A stretch of DNA of 19,975 nt. Origin: CAYRXE01 sp964428205. GTDB taxonomy: Bacteria; Patescibacteriota; Gracilibacteria; Peribacterales; Peribacteraceae. Positions 6,121 through 13,464 of the stretch are shown here, piece by piece. The stretch is from positions 1 through 19,975 of the forward strand of contig CAYRXE010000016.1 in NCBI GenBank assembly GCA_964428205.1, written 5' to 3'. Both the position numbers and the translations under genes were made by a program. Every line of letters starts with the position of its first letter. Position 1 is the first letter of the stretch. A model generated the notes under the pieces. That model did not search any database. It was not told the DNA's origin and saw only the letters and a list, made by a program, of their open reading frames with translations.

Positions 6121-7752
6121 TCACCGAGTATTCAACGCTTGATCGATGCCTTGGAGNNNNNNNNNNNNNNNNNNNNNNNNNNNNNNNNNNNNNNNNNNNN
6201 NNNNNNNNNNNNNNNNNNNNNNNNNNNNNNNNNNNNNNNNNNNNNNNNNNNNNNNNACTTCGGAGAGGAAGTAATACGCGCCCAAGTCATCCAGTCCGAA
6301 GAATCGCTGGTTTTTGGCGTCGAGAACGGCAACGGCACGCTCAAAGTATTCTTGAGCGAGGTCGATCTTGCCTTTGTCTTTTTCTATCTGCCCCATGTTC
6401 ACGAGCGCCTGCACCATCTGGGGATCAATGTGCAGTGCTTCGCGAATGAGCATTTCGCCCTCCGCATCACGCCCGAGCTCCGACCGCAGAACGACAGCCA
6501 GGTTCGTGAGTGCCAGGGTGGACTGCGGTGAACGTCGAAGAACGTTTCGATACATGGTCTCGCTGGTGCGCCACGTCTGTGCCTGTACCAACGTGGAAAA
6601 AGAAAGAGCGAGAACAACTACGAAACCAACCGAACCCTGCACTATGGAGGGGACGCGCATGCGATCGCTCGCGAGGCGCGCAAGTTCCATGAATGCAAGA
6701 AGGATGCCGATCATCGCAAGGTACGCGTAACGATCGGATGCTGCGTACAGAAACCCGTTTTTGAGGTAGTTCGTGCTGTTCGGCAACACAAACAGGACGT
6801 ACCACACAATACCCAGCGTAAAGAGCGGGAGGCGCTTGCGTAAGAACCACGCGAGAGCAGCAAGTCCAAGCAGCATGGCGGCACTCACCAGGGTCAGGGC
6901 ATCGACAGTCACCGGCCTCACCGCAGGGTAGATGACGGCAAAGTCCCATGCAGCGAATACTTTGGCGATGTACCAACCCAGAGAACGAATGGTAAGGATG
7001 ATGGTCTCTGCCGTTCCAGAGGACTCCAGTATCCCTCGCTTGCCGAAAAGCGCGATCACACCAAACACCATGGCGAGAGCAAAATACGGCCACAGACGCA
7101 GCAAACTTTTTTTGATGCGCTCACCCTGCATGAGAGTCATGAGTACAAAGAGAACAGGGAGAGTCACAATCGAAACCTTCGACAGCAGTCCCAGTGCGAA
7201 CGTCGAAAAACACAGCACAGCAAAACGACGCTCGTGTGTTTCTTCGAGACGCAAAAATGCCCAGAACGACACGAGGCCAAATGTTGCCGCCAACACATCT
7301 TTGCGTGCGGCCGCCCACAGCACCGTTTCGGTGTTGAGAGGATGCACGGCAAACACCACTGCCAAAAAGAGAGACCTTCCCCTGCTGCCTGTCAGACGTT
7401 CTGCGATGAGAAACACCATCGACGAAGAAATCATGTGGAGAGCAAGGTTCCCAAGATGGAACGCCCACGGTTGCAATCCGAACACCGCATGCGTGAGTTG
7501 CAGACTGAGCATGGTGAGCGGCACGTACAGTTCCGGATCGTACGACGTGAAGAAGTACCAAACAGCCGAAAGTGTGAATCTCTGCACGGCAGCGTTCCTC
7601 GTGATCAATACGCTGTCATCGAACGTGACGAAATCATTCACGAGTGCCGGATACGCATACAGCACCAATGCCGCACCCCCTGCAATCGCAGCGAGCAATA
7701 CGACCGAAAAACGTGAAAGAAACCGCTCCACACGGACACCGTACACTGTCAT
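6121..7752 (-). CDS. TMTC-like multi-pass membrane glycosyltransferase with TPR repeats (gap near 3' end)
   Basis: Resembles the GT-C family proteins with DUF1736-like and TPR parts related to eukaryotic TMTC O-mannosyltransferases. Near the N-terminus a first membrane helix is followed by FVTFDDSVLITRN, whose DD (residues 45-46) matches the acidic pair in the first outside loop of GT-C enzymes. Next come YVPLTMLSLQLTHAVFGLQPWAFHLGN-type sequence, AVHPLNTETVLWAAARKDVL (HPLNTE at 137-142), and several more helices. From about residue 415 the chain is soluble, with at least two TPR units (NLAVVLRSELG..., NMGQIEKDKGKIDLAQEYFERAV). The gap at 6157-6256 interrupts the TPRs, so the C-terminal frame (LQGIDQALNTR) is uncertain. 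The start at 7752 is preferred over 7851 because the upstream stretch lacks family sequence. The likely role is glycosylation of exported proteins with a lipid-linked sugar; donor and acceptor are unknown. Confidence 0.8.
   Translation of the reverse strand: MTVYGVRVERFLSRFSVVLLAAIAGGAALVLYAYPALVNDFVTFDDSVLITRNAAVQRFTLSAVWYFFTSYDPELYVPLTMLSLQLTHAVFGLQPWAFHLGNLALHMISSSMVFLIAERLTGSRGRSLFLAVVFAVHPLNTETVLWAAARKDVLAATFGLVSFWAFLRLEETHERRFAVLCFSTFALGLLSKVSIVTLPVLFVLMTLMQGERIKKSLLRLWPYFALAMVFGVIALFGKRGILESSGTAETIILTIRSLGWYIAKVFAAWDFAVIYPAVRPVTVDALTLVSAAMLLGLAALAWFLRKRLPLFTLGIVWYVLFVLPNSTNYLKNGFLYAASDRYAYLAMIGILLAFMELARLASDRMRVPSIVQGSVGFVVVLALSFSTLVQAQTWRTSETMYRNVLRRSPQSTLALTNLAVVLRSELGRDAEGEMLIREALHIDPQMVQALVNMGQIEKDKGKIDLAQEYFERAVAVLDAKNQRFFGLDDLGAYYFLSEXXXXXXXXXXXXXXXXXXXXXXXXXXXXXXXXXXLQGIDQALNTR
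6157..6256. other. Assembly gap (100 N) inside the TMTC-like gene
   Basis: Exactly 100 N with no duplicated flanks, within the TPR-coding part of the minus-strand gene. The true length is unknown and may hide further TPRs and even the real stop codon. Confidence 0.95.
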
Positions 7753-7758
7753 CAGGGA

Positions 7759-7787
7759 TGGATAAAAGTGCAAAAATACGGTATAAT
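7759..7787 (+). promoter_or_regulatory. Candidate promoter of the first EamA transporter gene
   Basis: TGGATA (7759-7764), a 17-nt spacer, and a perfect TATAAT (7782-7787). The -10 overlaps the ATG at 7786, so transcription should start near 7794. The true start codon may therefore be downstream, for example GTG 7828 or ATG 7876. Confidence 0.55.
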
Positions 7788-8802
7788 GGCTGGATTGCTC
7801 ACACTCAACATCCATAAGTGGCCGTTCGTGCAATTTCGCACCCAAAAGCACTCTCAGAGCGAGACGCTTGGATGGATGTTCTTGTCGTGCAACATCATGT
7901 TCTCTGCGACGTACAACATCTTCGCCAAGATGTTGTCGGACACGATGTCACCCTTGAGTCTGCTCTTTTTTAGTGAAGCACTCACGATTTTCTTCACGCT
8001 CTTTTTCTTTGGTGCGGTCCCCGTGATCAAACAGGTGCTCAGTCTGCCACGTACCAAGCTCGCACCCATGCTCACCATCGGACTCACGAATGGAATCCTC
8101 GGTCCCATACTTTGGTTCTCGGGACTCCACAGTACATCCGCCGTAAACGCATCGCTCTTTGGTAATGCCGAAATGATGTTCATGATGTTCATGGCGGTGC
8201 TGATCCTCAAAGAAGAATGGACGCTTATGCATTTCGTTTCGACGCTGTCGATCGTGCTGGGCATCACCACCATTTGTTTGCATGGATTTACGGATGGTCT
8301 CACGTTCCAAATTGGAGATGCGTTGCTGCTCCTCTCAAGCTTTTCGTTTGCAACAGGAAGCATTGTCTTCCGCAAATACCTGCACGGTACCGATCCTCAG
8401 TTGGCCGTATTCATGCGCTCGGTCGTACCGGTGGCCATGTTCTTCCTCATTGCTCCGTTCTTCCCCTCTCCGCTGCTGCACGACGTTTCGACCTTGTCTC
8501 TGACGCTCATTGGCGCACTCTTCGCGTTTGGTCTCATTTCGCGCTTCCTCAACACGTTCACCTTCTACGAATCCATCGATCGATTGCCGGTCTCAACGGT
8601 GTCGCTCTTCTCGAACCTGACGATGATCGTCGCCATCGGTCTCGCACATGCAATCCTTGGTGAGAACATCGAGTTCTACCATGTGCTTGGCGGTGCACTG
8701 ATTGTGCTGGGAACGATCCTCATCGAACTCCGTGGCGCACACGCCGCAACCGAAGAGCAACTCGAAAGTCACCTGACCGAGAGAAAGACGTCTCGTACCT
8801 AA
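7786..8802 (+). CDS. EamA/DMT-superfamily transporter
   Basis: A membrane protein of about 338 residues with ten predicted hydrophobic helices in two similar halves, the layout of the drug/metabolite transporter superfamily. The first half runs from about WMFLSCNIMFSATYNIFAKML to GITTICLHGF, the second from DALLLLSSFSFATGSIVFRKYL to GGALIVLGTILIELRG. Typical EamA features are present: the end-of-half segment VLILKEEWTLMHFVSTLSIVLGI and its counterpart ILGENIEFYHVLGGALIVLG. The substrate cannot be inferred. The start is uncertain: ATG 7786 overlaps the TATAAT box, and helix 1 begins only near 7873, so GTG 7828 or ATG 7876 would fit better. The gene is divergent from the TMTC-like gene and ends 1 nt before the convergent small secreted-protein gene. 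The C-terminal ~20 residues are hydrophilic. Confidence 0.88.
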   Translation: MAGLLTLNIHKWPFVQFRTQKHSQSETLGWMFLSCNIMFSATYNIFAKMLSDTMSPLSLLFFSEALTIFFTLFFFGAVPVIKQVLSLPRTKLAPMLTIGLTNGILGPILWFSGLHSTSAVNASLFGNAEMMFMMFMAVLILKEEWTLMHFVSTLSIVLGITTICLHGFTDGLTFQIGDALLLLSSFSFATGSIVFRKYLHGTDPQLAVFMRSVVPVAMFFLIAPFFPSPLLHDVSTLSLTLIGALFAFGLISRFLNTFTFYESIDRLPVSTVSLFSNLTMIVAIGLAHAILGENIEFYHVLGGALIVLGTILIELRGAHAATEEQLESHLTERKTSRT

Positions 8803-8803
8803 A

Positions 8804-9133
8804 TCATTTCCTACACTGCTCGCCCGTGAGTCTGCACAGGAGTGCTTTGCAGCGCGTGTTCATTTTCTTCATCTTTTCACAACGACGCACGAGGCTCTGT
8901 TGGGCAACCGTGAGCTTGACCTTGGCACCCTCCATGGCAGGGAAGAGCTCACTCGAAGACTCGCGCGCATCCTCTTTTGTGGCATTCGCGTCCTCTTCTT
9001 GAATCCTCGTCACAGCAGCGCGCAGGAACGTGAGATCTGTCGAAAGCTGACTGAGTGTTTTTGCCGCAGCAACTGGACTTACGAGGATCAAACCTGCCAG
9101 AAGAACCGATGAGACGATGGCCTTGAATTGCAT
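8804..9133 (-). CDS. Small secreted Cys-rich protein, unrecognised
   Basis: A 109-residue product with a clear signal peptide: a short basic N-terminus, a hydrophobic core (IVSSVLLAGLILVSPV) and a likely cleavage after VAAA (residue 24). The mature part is mostly helical and charged, possibly coiled-coil (residues 27-85), and ends in a tail with four Cys (85, 95, 100, 107) that could form two disulfides outside the cell. I do not recognise a family. The same frame is open upstream to 9667, but that portion lies antisense to carB and is not credible; the ATG at 9133 puts the signal peptide at the very N-terminus. It converges with the EamA gene, with 1 nt between the stops, and is divergent from carB with 84 nt between starts. 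Confidence 0.7.
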   Translation of the reverse strand: MQFKAIVSSVLLAGLILVSPVAAAKTLSQLSTDLTFLRAAVTRIQEEDANATKEDARESSSELFPAMEGAKVKLTVAQQSLVRRCEKMKKMNTRCKALLCRLTGEQCRK

Positions 9134-9179
9134 ACGACAGTTGTAGATCAGAGAAGCGTTGCACTCAATGATTTTCACT

Positions 9180-9208
9180 TTGCACTTTGGAGTTTTCTCT
9201 CCTACTCT
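9180..9208 (+). promoter_or_regulatory. Candidate carB promoter
   Basis: TTGCAC (9180-9185), a 17-nt spacer, and TACTCT (9203-9208). The predicted start of transcription near 9215 is only about 3 nt before the ATG at 9218, so the message would be leaderless or nearly so. Confidence 0.55.
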
Positions 9209-9217
9209 GCCCCGGAC

Positions 9218-12200
9218 ATGATTGCTGCGAAGATGAACGGCGCTCCAACGCCTCAGGGAGGTGAAGGGGCTGATTTTTCTGATATTCAGACAATCCTCTT
9301 GCTCGGTTCCGGTGCTCTGAAGATCGGAGAAGCGGGAGAATTCGACTACTCGGGCAGTCAGGCCATCAAAGCGTTCAAAGAAGAAGGGAAGCGCGTGGTG
9401 GTGATCAATCCGAATATCGCCACAAACCAAACCAGCTGGAACTTGGCCGATCGCGTGTACTTCGAGCCGGTTACGCCGGCGTTTGTGGAACGCATCATCG
9501 CCATCGAAAAGCCGGAGGCCATTGCGTTGAGTTTTGGAGGACAGACCGCTCTCAACTGCGGAGTGACCCTCGCCGACACAGGCGTGCTCGAGAAGCACAA
9601 CGTCCGCGTGCTGGGCACACCCGTCGAAAGCATTCGCAAGACCGAGGACCGCGCACTCTTTAATCAAGAGTTACGATCCATCGATGTCTCGGTTCCTCGT
9701 TCACACGCGTGCTACTCCGTGACCGAAGCCTTGGAAGCAGCGAAAGACATTGGCTACCCCGTGATCACTCGTGCGGCATTTGCTCTCGGAGGAAAAGGAA
9801 GCGGTCGCGCTGCAAGCGAAGCAGAATTGCGTGAGCTCGTGAAAGTCGCGTTCGTGGAGTCGCCACAAGTACTCGTCGAAGAAGATCTCACAGGATGGAA
9901 AGAGATTGAGTACGAAGTCGTGCGTGATCGCGCCGACAACTGCATCACGGTCTGCAACATGGAGAANNNNNNNNNNNNNNNNNNNNNNNNNNNNNNNNNN
10001 NNNNNNNNNNNNNNNNNNNNNNNNNNNNNNNNNNNNNNNNNNNNNNNNNNNNNNNNNNNNNNNNNNTCCAAGGCAACGGGCTACCCACTCGCATTCGTGG
10101 CTGCCAAGCTCGCTCTTGGCTACACACTGCCAAAACTCCGCAACGCCATTACCGAGGTTACCTCCGCAGACTTTGAGCCTTCGCTCGACTACGTCGCGGT
10201 GAAGATGCCGAGATGGGACCTGCAAAAGTTCCGCTTCGTGAGTGACAAAGTGACGAGCGAAATGAAATCGGTGGGAGAAGTCATGGCACTCGGGAGAACA
10301 TTCGAAGAGGCCATGCAGAAGGCCGTGCGCATGCTCAACATTGGTGCCGACGGCTTGTACCCCGTTGCGTTTGAGTTCAAGGACCTCGAGTACGAAGTCG
10401 CACGCCCAACACCTCGTCGTTTTTATGCCGTGGCAGAGGCTCTGCTTCACGAAGAGTGGACACCGGAGCGCATCAACGCGCTCACGGGTATTGACCTCTG
10501 GTTCCTGCGCTCCGTACAACGTTGTGCACAAACCGCACAGGAAATCTTCCGCACGAAGTTGGAACCGCTCGATACCAAACTCCTCAAGCAAGCCAAGCTC
10601 CGTGGATTTTCGGACACCGCTATCGCGAAGTTACGCGACACGCAGGGCGAGAAGATCCGCGAACAGCGCATTGAAGCAGGCATCACTCCGATCGTGAAAC
10701 AGATCGACACCCTTGGAGGTGAATTCCCTGCGCACACGAACTATCTGTACATGACGTACCACGGCACCGAACACGACGTGACGTTTGCCGACGGCAACCG
10801 CGCAATCGTGCTTGGCGGCGGACCGTACTCCATCGGTTCCTCTGTTGAGTTCGACTGGTGCTGCGTGCAAGCAGTAAAGGAATTACAGCGTCAGAGTTTC
10901 GAGGTCATCATGATCAACAGTAACCCCGAGACGGTGAGTACCGACTACGATGAATGCGATGCGCTCTTCTTTGAACAGCTCACCGAGGAACGCGTACGAG
11001 ACATTGCCGACATCACACGACCGCAGGGTGTCGTCGTTTCCATGGGAGGACAAATTCCCAACAACCTCTGCCCCAAGCTCGCTAAAGCAGGACTCCCCAT
11101 CATGGGAACCAAGGCAGTGGATATCGACCGCGCAGAGGACCGTCACAAGTTCTCTGGCTTGCTTGATGAATTGAAGGTGGATCAGCCATCCTGGCAAGAA
11201 TTCACCGAGATCTCCGCAGCGCAGAAATTTGCCGACACTGTCGGTTACCCAGTGATCGTGCGCCCAAGCTACGTGCTCTCCGGTGCAGCCATGGCGGTCG
11301 TGCACTCGAGCGACGATTTGGATTCGTACATTCGTGATGCGGCACTCGTGAGTAAAGAAGCTCCTGTGGTTATTTCGAAGTTTGAACAAGGCGCCAAAGA
11401 AATCGAATTCGATGGCGTCGCACAAGACGGAAGAATCGTGCTCTACGCCATTTCGGAGCACATCGAGAACGCAGGCGTGCACTCGGGTGACGCCACCATT
11501 GTGCTGCCTCCACAGCGTGTGAACTTGGCGACGTTGCGTGAGCTCAAAGAAATCGCTCGCAAAGTTGCACGCGGACTTTCCATTTCCGGTCCGTTCAATA
11601 TCCAATTCCTCGCAAAAGAAAACCGTCTCAAAGTCATCGAATGTAACTTGCGTGCCAGTCGCAGCTTCCCGTTTGCAAGCAAAGTCACCGGCGAGAACTT
11701 CGCGGTCATTGCGACACAAGCGCTCCTTGGTCGTACATCACTCGAAGCCAAGTATCAGACGATTGATTTGGATCACGTGGGAGTGAAGGCAGCTCAGTTC
11801 AGCTTCAACCGTTTGCGTGGTGCAGACCCGCGTCTGGGAGTGGAGATGGCAAGCACCGGAGAAGTCGCGTGCTTTGGACACAATGCAGAGCAGGCACTCC
11901 TGACATCGATGATGGCAGTCGGTTTCAAAATCCCCAAGAAGCACATCCTTATTACGGTCGGAAGCCTGGAAGACAAAATGGATCTTCTTCCCTCCATCCA
12001 GCGCTTACATGAACGGGGCTTCTCCTTCTTTTCTACCGAACGCACGCACGAGTTCCTCAAAGGTCGCGACATCCCTTCTATCCTCCTCTATAAGGTCAGC
12101 GAACCACGCAGTCCGAACATTCGAGAGTATTTGGAACAGAAGCGCGTCGACATGGTCATCAATGTGCCAACCCACACAGGCACCCGCGACCAGACCGATG

Positions 12201-12346
12201 GGTACTTCATCCGCCGCTTGGCCATTGATCATGGCATTCCCTTGATTACCAACGTGCAGCTGGCAAAGCGCCTCATTGAGGCTTTGCTGCAAGAAAACCC
12301 GGACGAATTGCCACTTATGCCCTGGCCGGATCTCCTGAAGACCTAA
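9218..12346 (+). CDS. carB: Carbamoyl-phosphate synthase large subunit (internal gap)
   Basis: Makes carbamoyl phosphate from bicarbonate, ammonia and two ATP for pyrimidine and arginine synthesis; it normally works with CarA, which is not in this window. Two homologous ATP-grasp halves are visible. The first opens with ILLLGSGALKIGEAGEFDYSG and has INPNIATNQTS and SAFALGG-like AAFALGGKGSG. The second opens with RAIVLGGGPYSIGSSVEFDW and has MINSNPETVSTDYDECD and ECNLRASRSFPFASKVTG. An MGS-like allosteric domain closes the chain (about 11930-12340: ILITVGSLEDK...DGYFIRRLAIDHGIPLITN). These signatures resemble the Bacteroidetes/eukaryotic CAD-like type more than the E. coli type. The gap at 9967-10066 falls between CNME(N) and SKATGYPLAF; E. 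coli has about 75 residues there, so roughly 225 nt are really missing. The start at 9218 fits the promoter; ATG 9233 is the alternative. The frame reaching to 9128 is not used. Confidence 0.96.
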   Translation: MIAAKMNGAPTPQGGEGADFSDIQTILLLGSGALKIGEAGEFDYSGSQAIKAFKEEGKRVVVINPNIATNQTSWNLADRVYFEPVTPAFVERIIAIEKPEAIALSFGGQTALNCGVTLADTGVLEKHNVRVLGTPVESIRKTEDRALFNQELRSIDVSVPRSHACYSVTEALEAAKDIGYPVITRAAFALGGKGSGRAASEAELRELVKVAFVESPQVLVEEDLTGWKEIEYEVVRDRADNCITVCNMEXXXXXXXXXXXXXXXXXXXXXXXXXXXXXXXXXXSKATGYPLAFVAAKLALGYTLPKLRNAITEVTSADFEPSLDYVAVKMPRWDLQKFRFVSDKVTSEMKSVGEVMALGRTFEEAMQKAVRMLNIGADGLYPVAFEFKDLEYEVARPTPRRFYAVAEALLHEEWTPERINALTGIDLWFLRSVQRCAQTAQEIFRTKLEPLDTKLLKQAKLRGFSDTAIAKLRDTQGEKIREQRIEAGITPIVKQIDTLGGEFPAHTNYLYMTYHGTEHDVTFADGNRAIVLGGGPYSIGSSVEFDWCCVQAVKELQRQSFEVIMINSNPETVSTDYDECDALFFEQLTEERVRDIADITRPQGVVVSMGGQIPNNLCPKLAKAGLPIMGTKAVDIDRAEDRHKFSGLLDELKVDQPSWQEFTEISAAQKFADTVGYPVIVRPSYVLSGAAMAVVHSSDDLDSYIRDAALVSKEAPVVISKFEQGAKEIEFDGVAQDGRIVLYAISEHIENAGVHSGDATIVLPPQRVNLATLRELKEIARKVARGLSISGPFNIQFLAKENRLKVIECNLRASRSFPFASKVTGENFAVIATQALLGRTSLEAKYQTIDLDHVGVKAAQFSFNRLRGADPRLGVEMASTGEVACFGHNAEQALLTSMMAVGFKIPKKHILITVGSLEDKMDLLPSIQRLHERGFSFFSTERTHEFLKGRDIPSILLYKVSEPRSPNIREYLEQKRVDMVINVPTHTGTRDQTDGYFIRRLAIDHGIPLITNVQLAKRLIEALLQENPDELPLMPWPDLLKT
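9967..10066. other. Assembly gap (100 N) inside carB
   Basis: Exactly 100 N with no duplicated flanks. Comparison with CarB suggests about 225 nt of missing sequence, including the metal- and ATP-binding segment of the first ATP-grasp half. Confidence 0.95.
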
Positions 12347-12376
12347 AACGGGGCTCCAGATAACGGTTTTTGCCCT

Positions 12377-12404
12377 TTGCACCGTTTCTCCCCTTCTATA
12401 CAAT
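12377..12404 (+). promoter_or_regulatory. Candidate greA promoter
   Basis: TTGCAC (12377-12382), a 16-nt spacer, and TACAAT (12399-12404). Transcription would start near 12411, leaving a leader of about 19 nt that is pyrimidine-rich and lacks a Shine-Dalgarno sequence. Confidence 0.55.
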
Positions 12405-12429
12405 ACGTCGCACTTCTCCCCTTTTCCGC

Positions 12430-12977
12430 ATGTCTGACGACATCTTGCTCGACGATATTGGTAGCGACAGTGATAGCTCTGGAGGTTCCTCCGGCTTCAC
12501 AGACAATGACGAACAGACCTTGGTCACCAAGGAAGGTTTGAAGAAGCTCAAAGATGAATTGGAATACCTCAAGGTCACACGCCGCGCAGAAGTTGCACAG
12601 CGTCTCAAAGAAGCTATCTCCTACGGAGACCTCTCCGAAAACTCTGAGTACGAAGAAGCAAAGAACGAACAGGCATTCGTCGAAGGTCGCATTCTCGAGC
12701 TTGAGCAGAAGATCAAGAACGCCAAGATCATCAGCGACAAGAAGGAAACGAAGCACAAAGAAGTCGAAATCGGTTCCACCGTTACGGTGCGCAACACGAC
12801 GGATGACGATGAGCCGGAGAAGTTCACGATCGTGGGTTCCACCGAAGCTGATCCTCTGGATCGCAAGGTGAGCAACGAATCCCCTATTGGTAAGTCCCTC
12901 CTGGGAAACCGCAAGGGAGACATCGTGAAGGTGAACTCGCCTTCTGGCATCCTCAGCTACGAGATCATCAACGTCGC
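12430..12977 (+). CDS. greA: Transcription elongation factor GreA, with acidic N-terminal extension (3' end at gap)
   Basis: Binds the secondary channel of RNA polymerase and rescues backtracked complexes by stimulating RNA cleavage. The N-terminal coiled coil (about residues 31-104) carries at its tip GDLSENSEYEEA, with Asp67 and Glu70 equivalent to the catalytic acidic pair of E. coli GreA. The C-terminal FKBP-like domain follows (VEIGSTVTVRN...SPIGKSLLGNRKGDIVKVNSPSG). The first ~30 residues are an unusual Asp/Ser/Gly-rich tail (DDILLDDIGSDSDSSGG) that ordinary GreA lacks. The ATG at 12430 is 26 nt after the -10 box; an upstream frame from 12370 would overlap the promoter. The usual GreA end (EVIKVE-like, here EIINVA) lies just at the gap, so the stop is probably hidden in it. 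Whether the chain continues into the segment at 13078 is open. Confidence 0.92.
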
Positions 12978-13077
12978 NNNNNNNNNNNNNNNNNNNNNNN
13001 NNNNNNNNNNNNNNNNNNNNNNNNNNNNNNNNNNNNNNNNNNNNNNNNNNNNNNNNNNNNNNNNNNNNNNNNNNNNN
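12978..13077. other. Assembly gap (100 N) after greA
   Basis: Exactly 100 N with no duplicated flanks. It probably hides the greA stop codon and the start of the next gene; its true length is unknown. Confidence 0.95.
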
Positions 13078-13425
13078 ACCATCCCTGCCGACACGCAGGC
13101 AAAATTTGCTGATCTCATCACCCTCATTAAGGGATCAGAAAGCATGAATGATGAAGAGCGTCAGTACTGGATCAATCTTCTTCCGGTGATGACGCCCGAC
13201 CAGATCACGAACTTAAACGAGATCCTCGCAAACGAAAAAGCACAGCTCGCAGCGATTGATGAGAAGTACGGAAAAGAAATCTCCGAAGTCACTGCTGCAA
13301 AATCCATCGCCACCATGGAAGAAGAACGGAAGAAGAAAAAGGCAGCTCGCGCAGCAGCCGAACAAGCAGATAAGAGTGTCGAATCCGGAAGTGCCGAGGA
13401 CGTCTTGAAACAAATCGAAGGATAG
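13078..13425 (+). CDS. C-terminal part of an unrecognised charged coiled-coil protein (5' end in gap)
   Basis: An open 115-codon segment runs out of the gap to a TAG stop. It starts with TIPADTQAKFADLITLIKGSESMNDEERQYW, continues through LLPVMTPDQITNLNEILANEKAQL, and ends in a strongly charged, likely coiled-coil tail (EEERKKKKAARAAAEQ). The helical block with EERQYW and LLPVMTPDQI reminds me of a domain found in other candidate-phyla proteins, but I cannot name a function. It is in the same frame as greA across the 100 N, which has a one-in-three chance of being accidental. A separate gene is more likely because GreA is complete before the gap. It converges with holA, 39 nt away. Confidence 0.65.
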   Translation, partial: TIPADTQAKFADLITLIKGSESMNDEERQYWINLLPVMTPDQITNLNEILANEKAQLAAIDEKYGKEISEVTAAKSIATMEEERKKKKAARAAAEQADKSVESGSAEDVLKQIEG

Positions 13426-13464
13426 ATCTGACCGCGGGCGGCTTGCCTCACGGGAACAGAAGGC

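Noticed and set aside
6932..7765. A 277-codon open frame on the plus strand
   Set aside because: It lies wholly antisense to the TMTC-like gene, whose membrane helices and family motifs are clear. Its product is Arg/Ser/Thr-rich without recognisable domains.
9134..9667. Upstream extension of the small secreted protein to 287 residues
   Set aside because: It would bury the signal peptide in the middle and run antisense through the conserved start of carB.
9701..11719. Two long minus-strand open frames (9701-10591 and 10883-11719)
   Set aside because: Both are opposite to the strongly conserved carB; their products are Cys/His/Val-rich shadow sequence.
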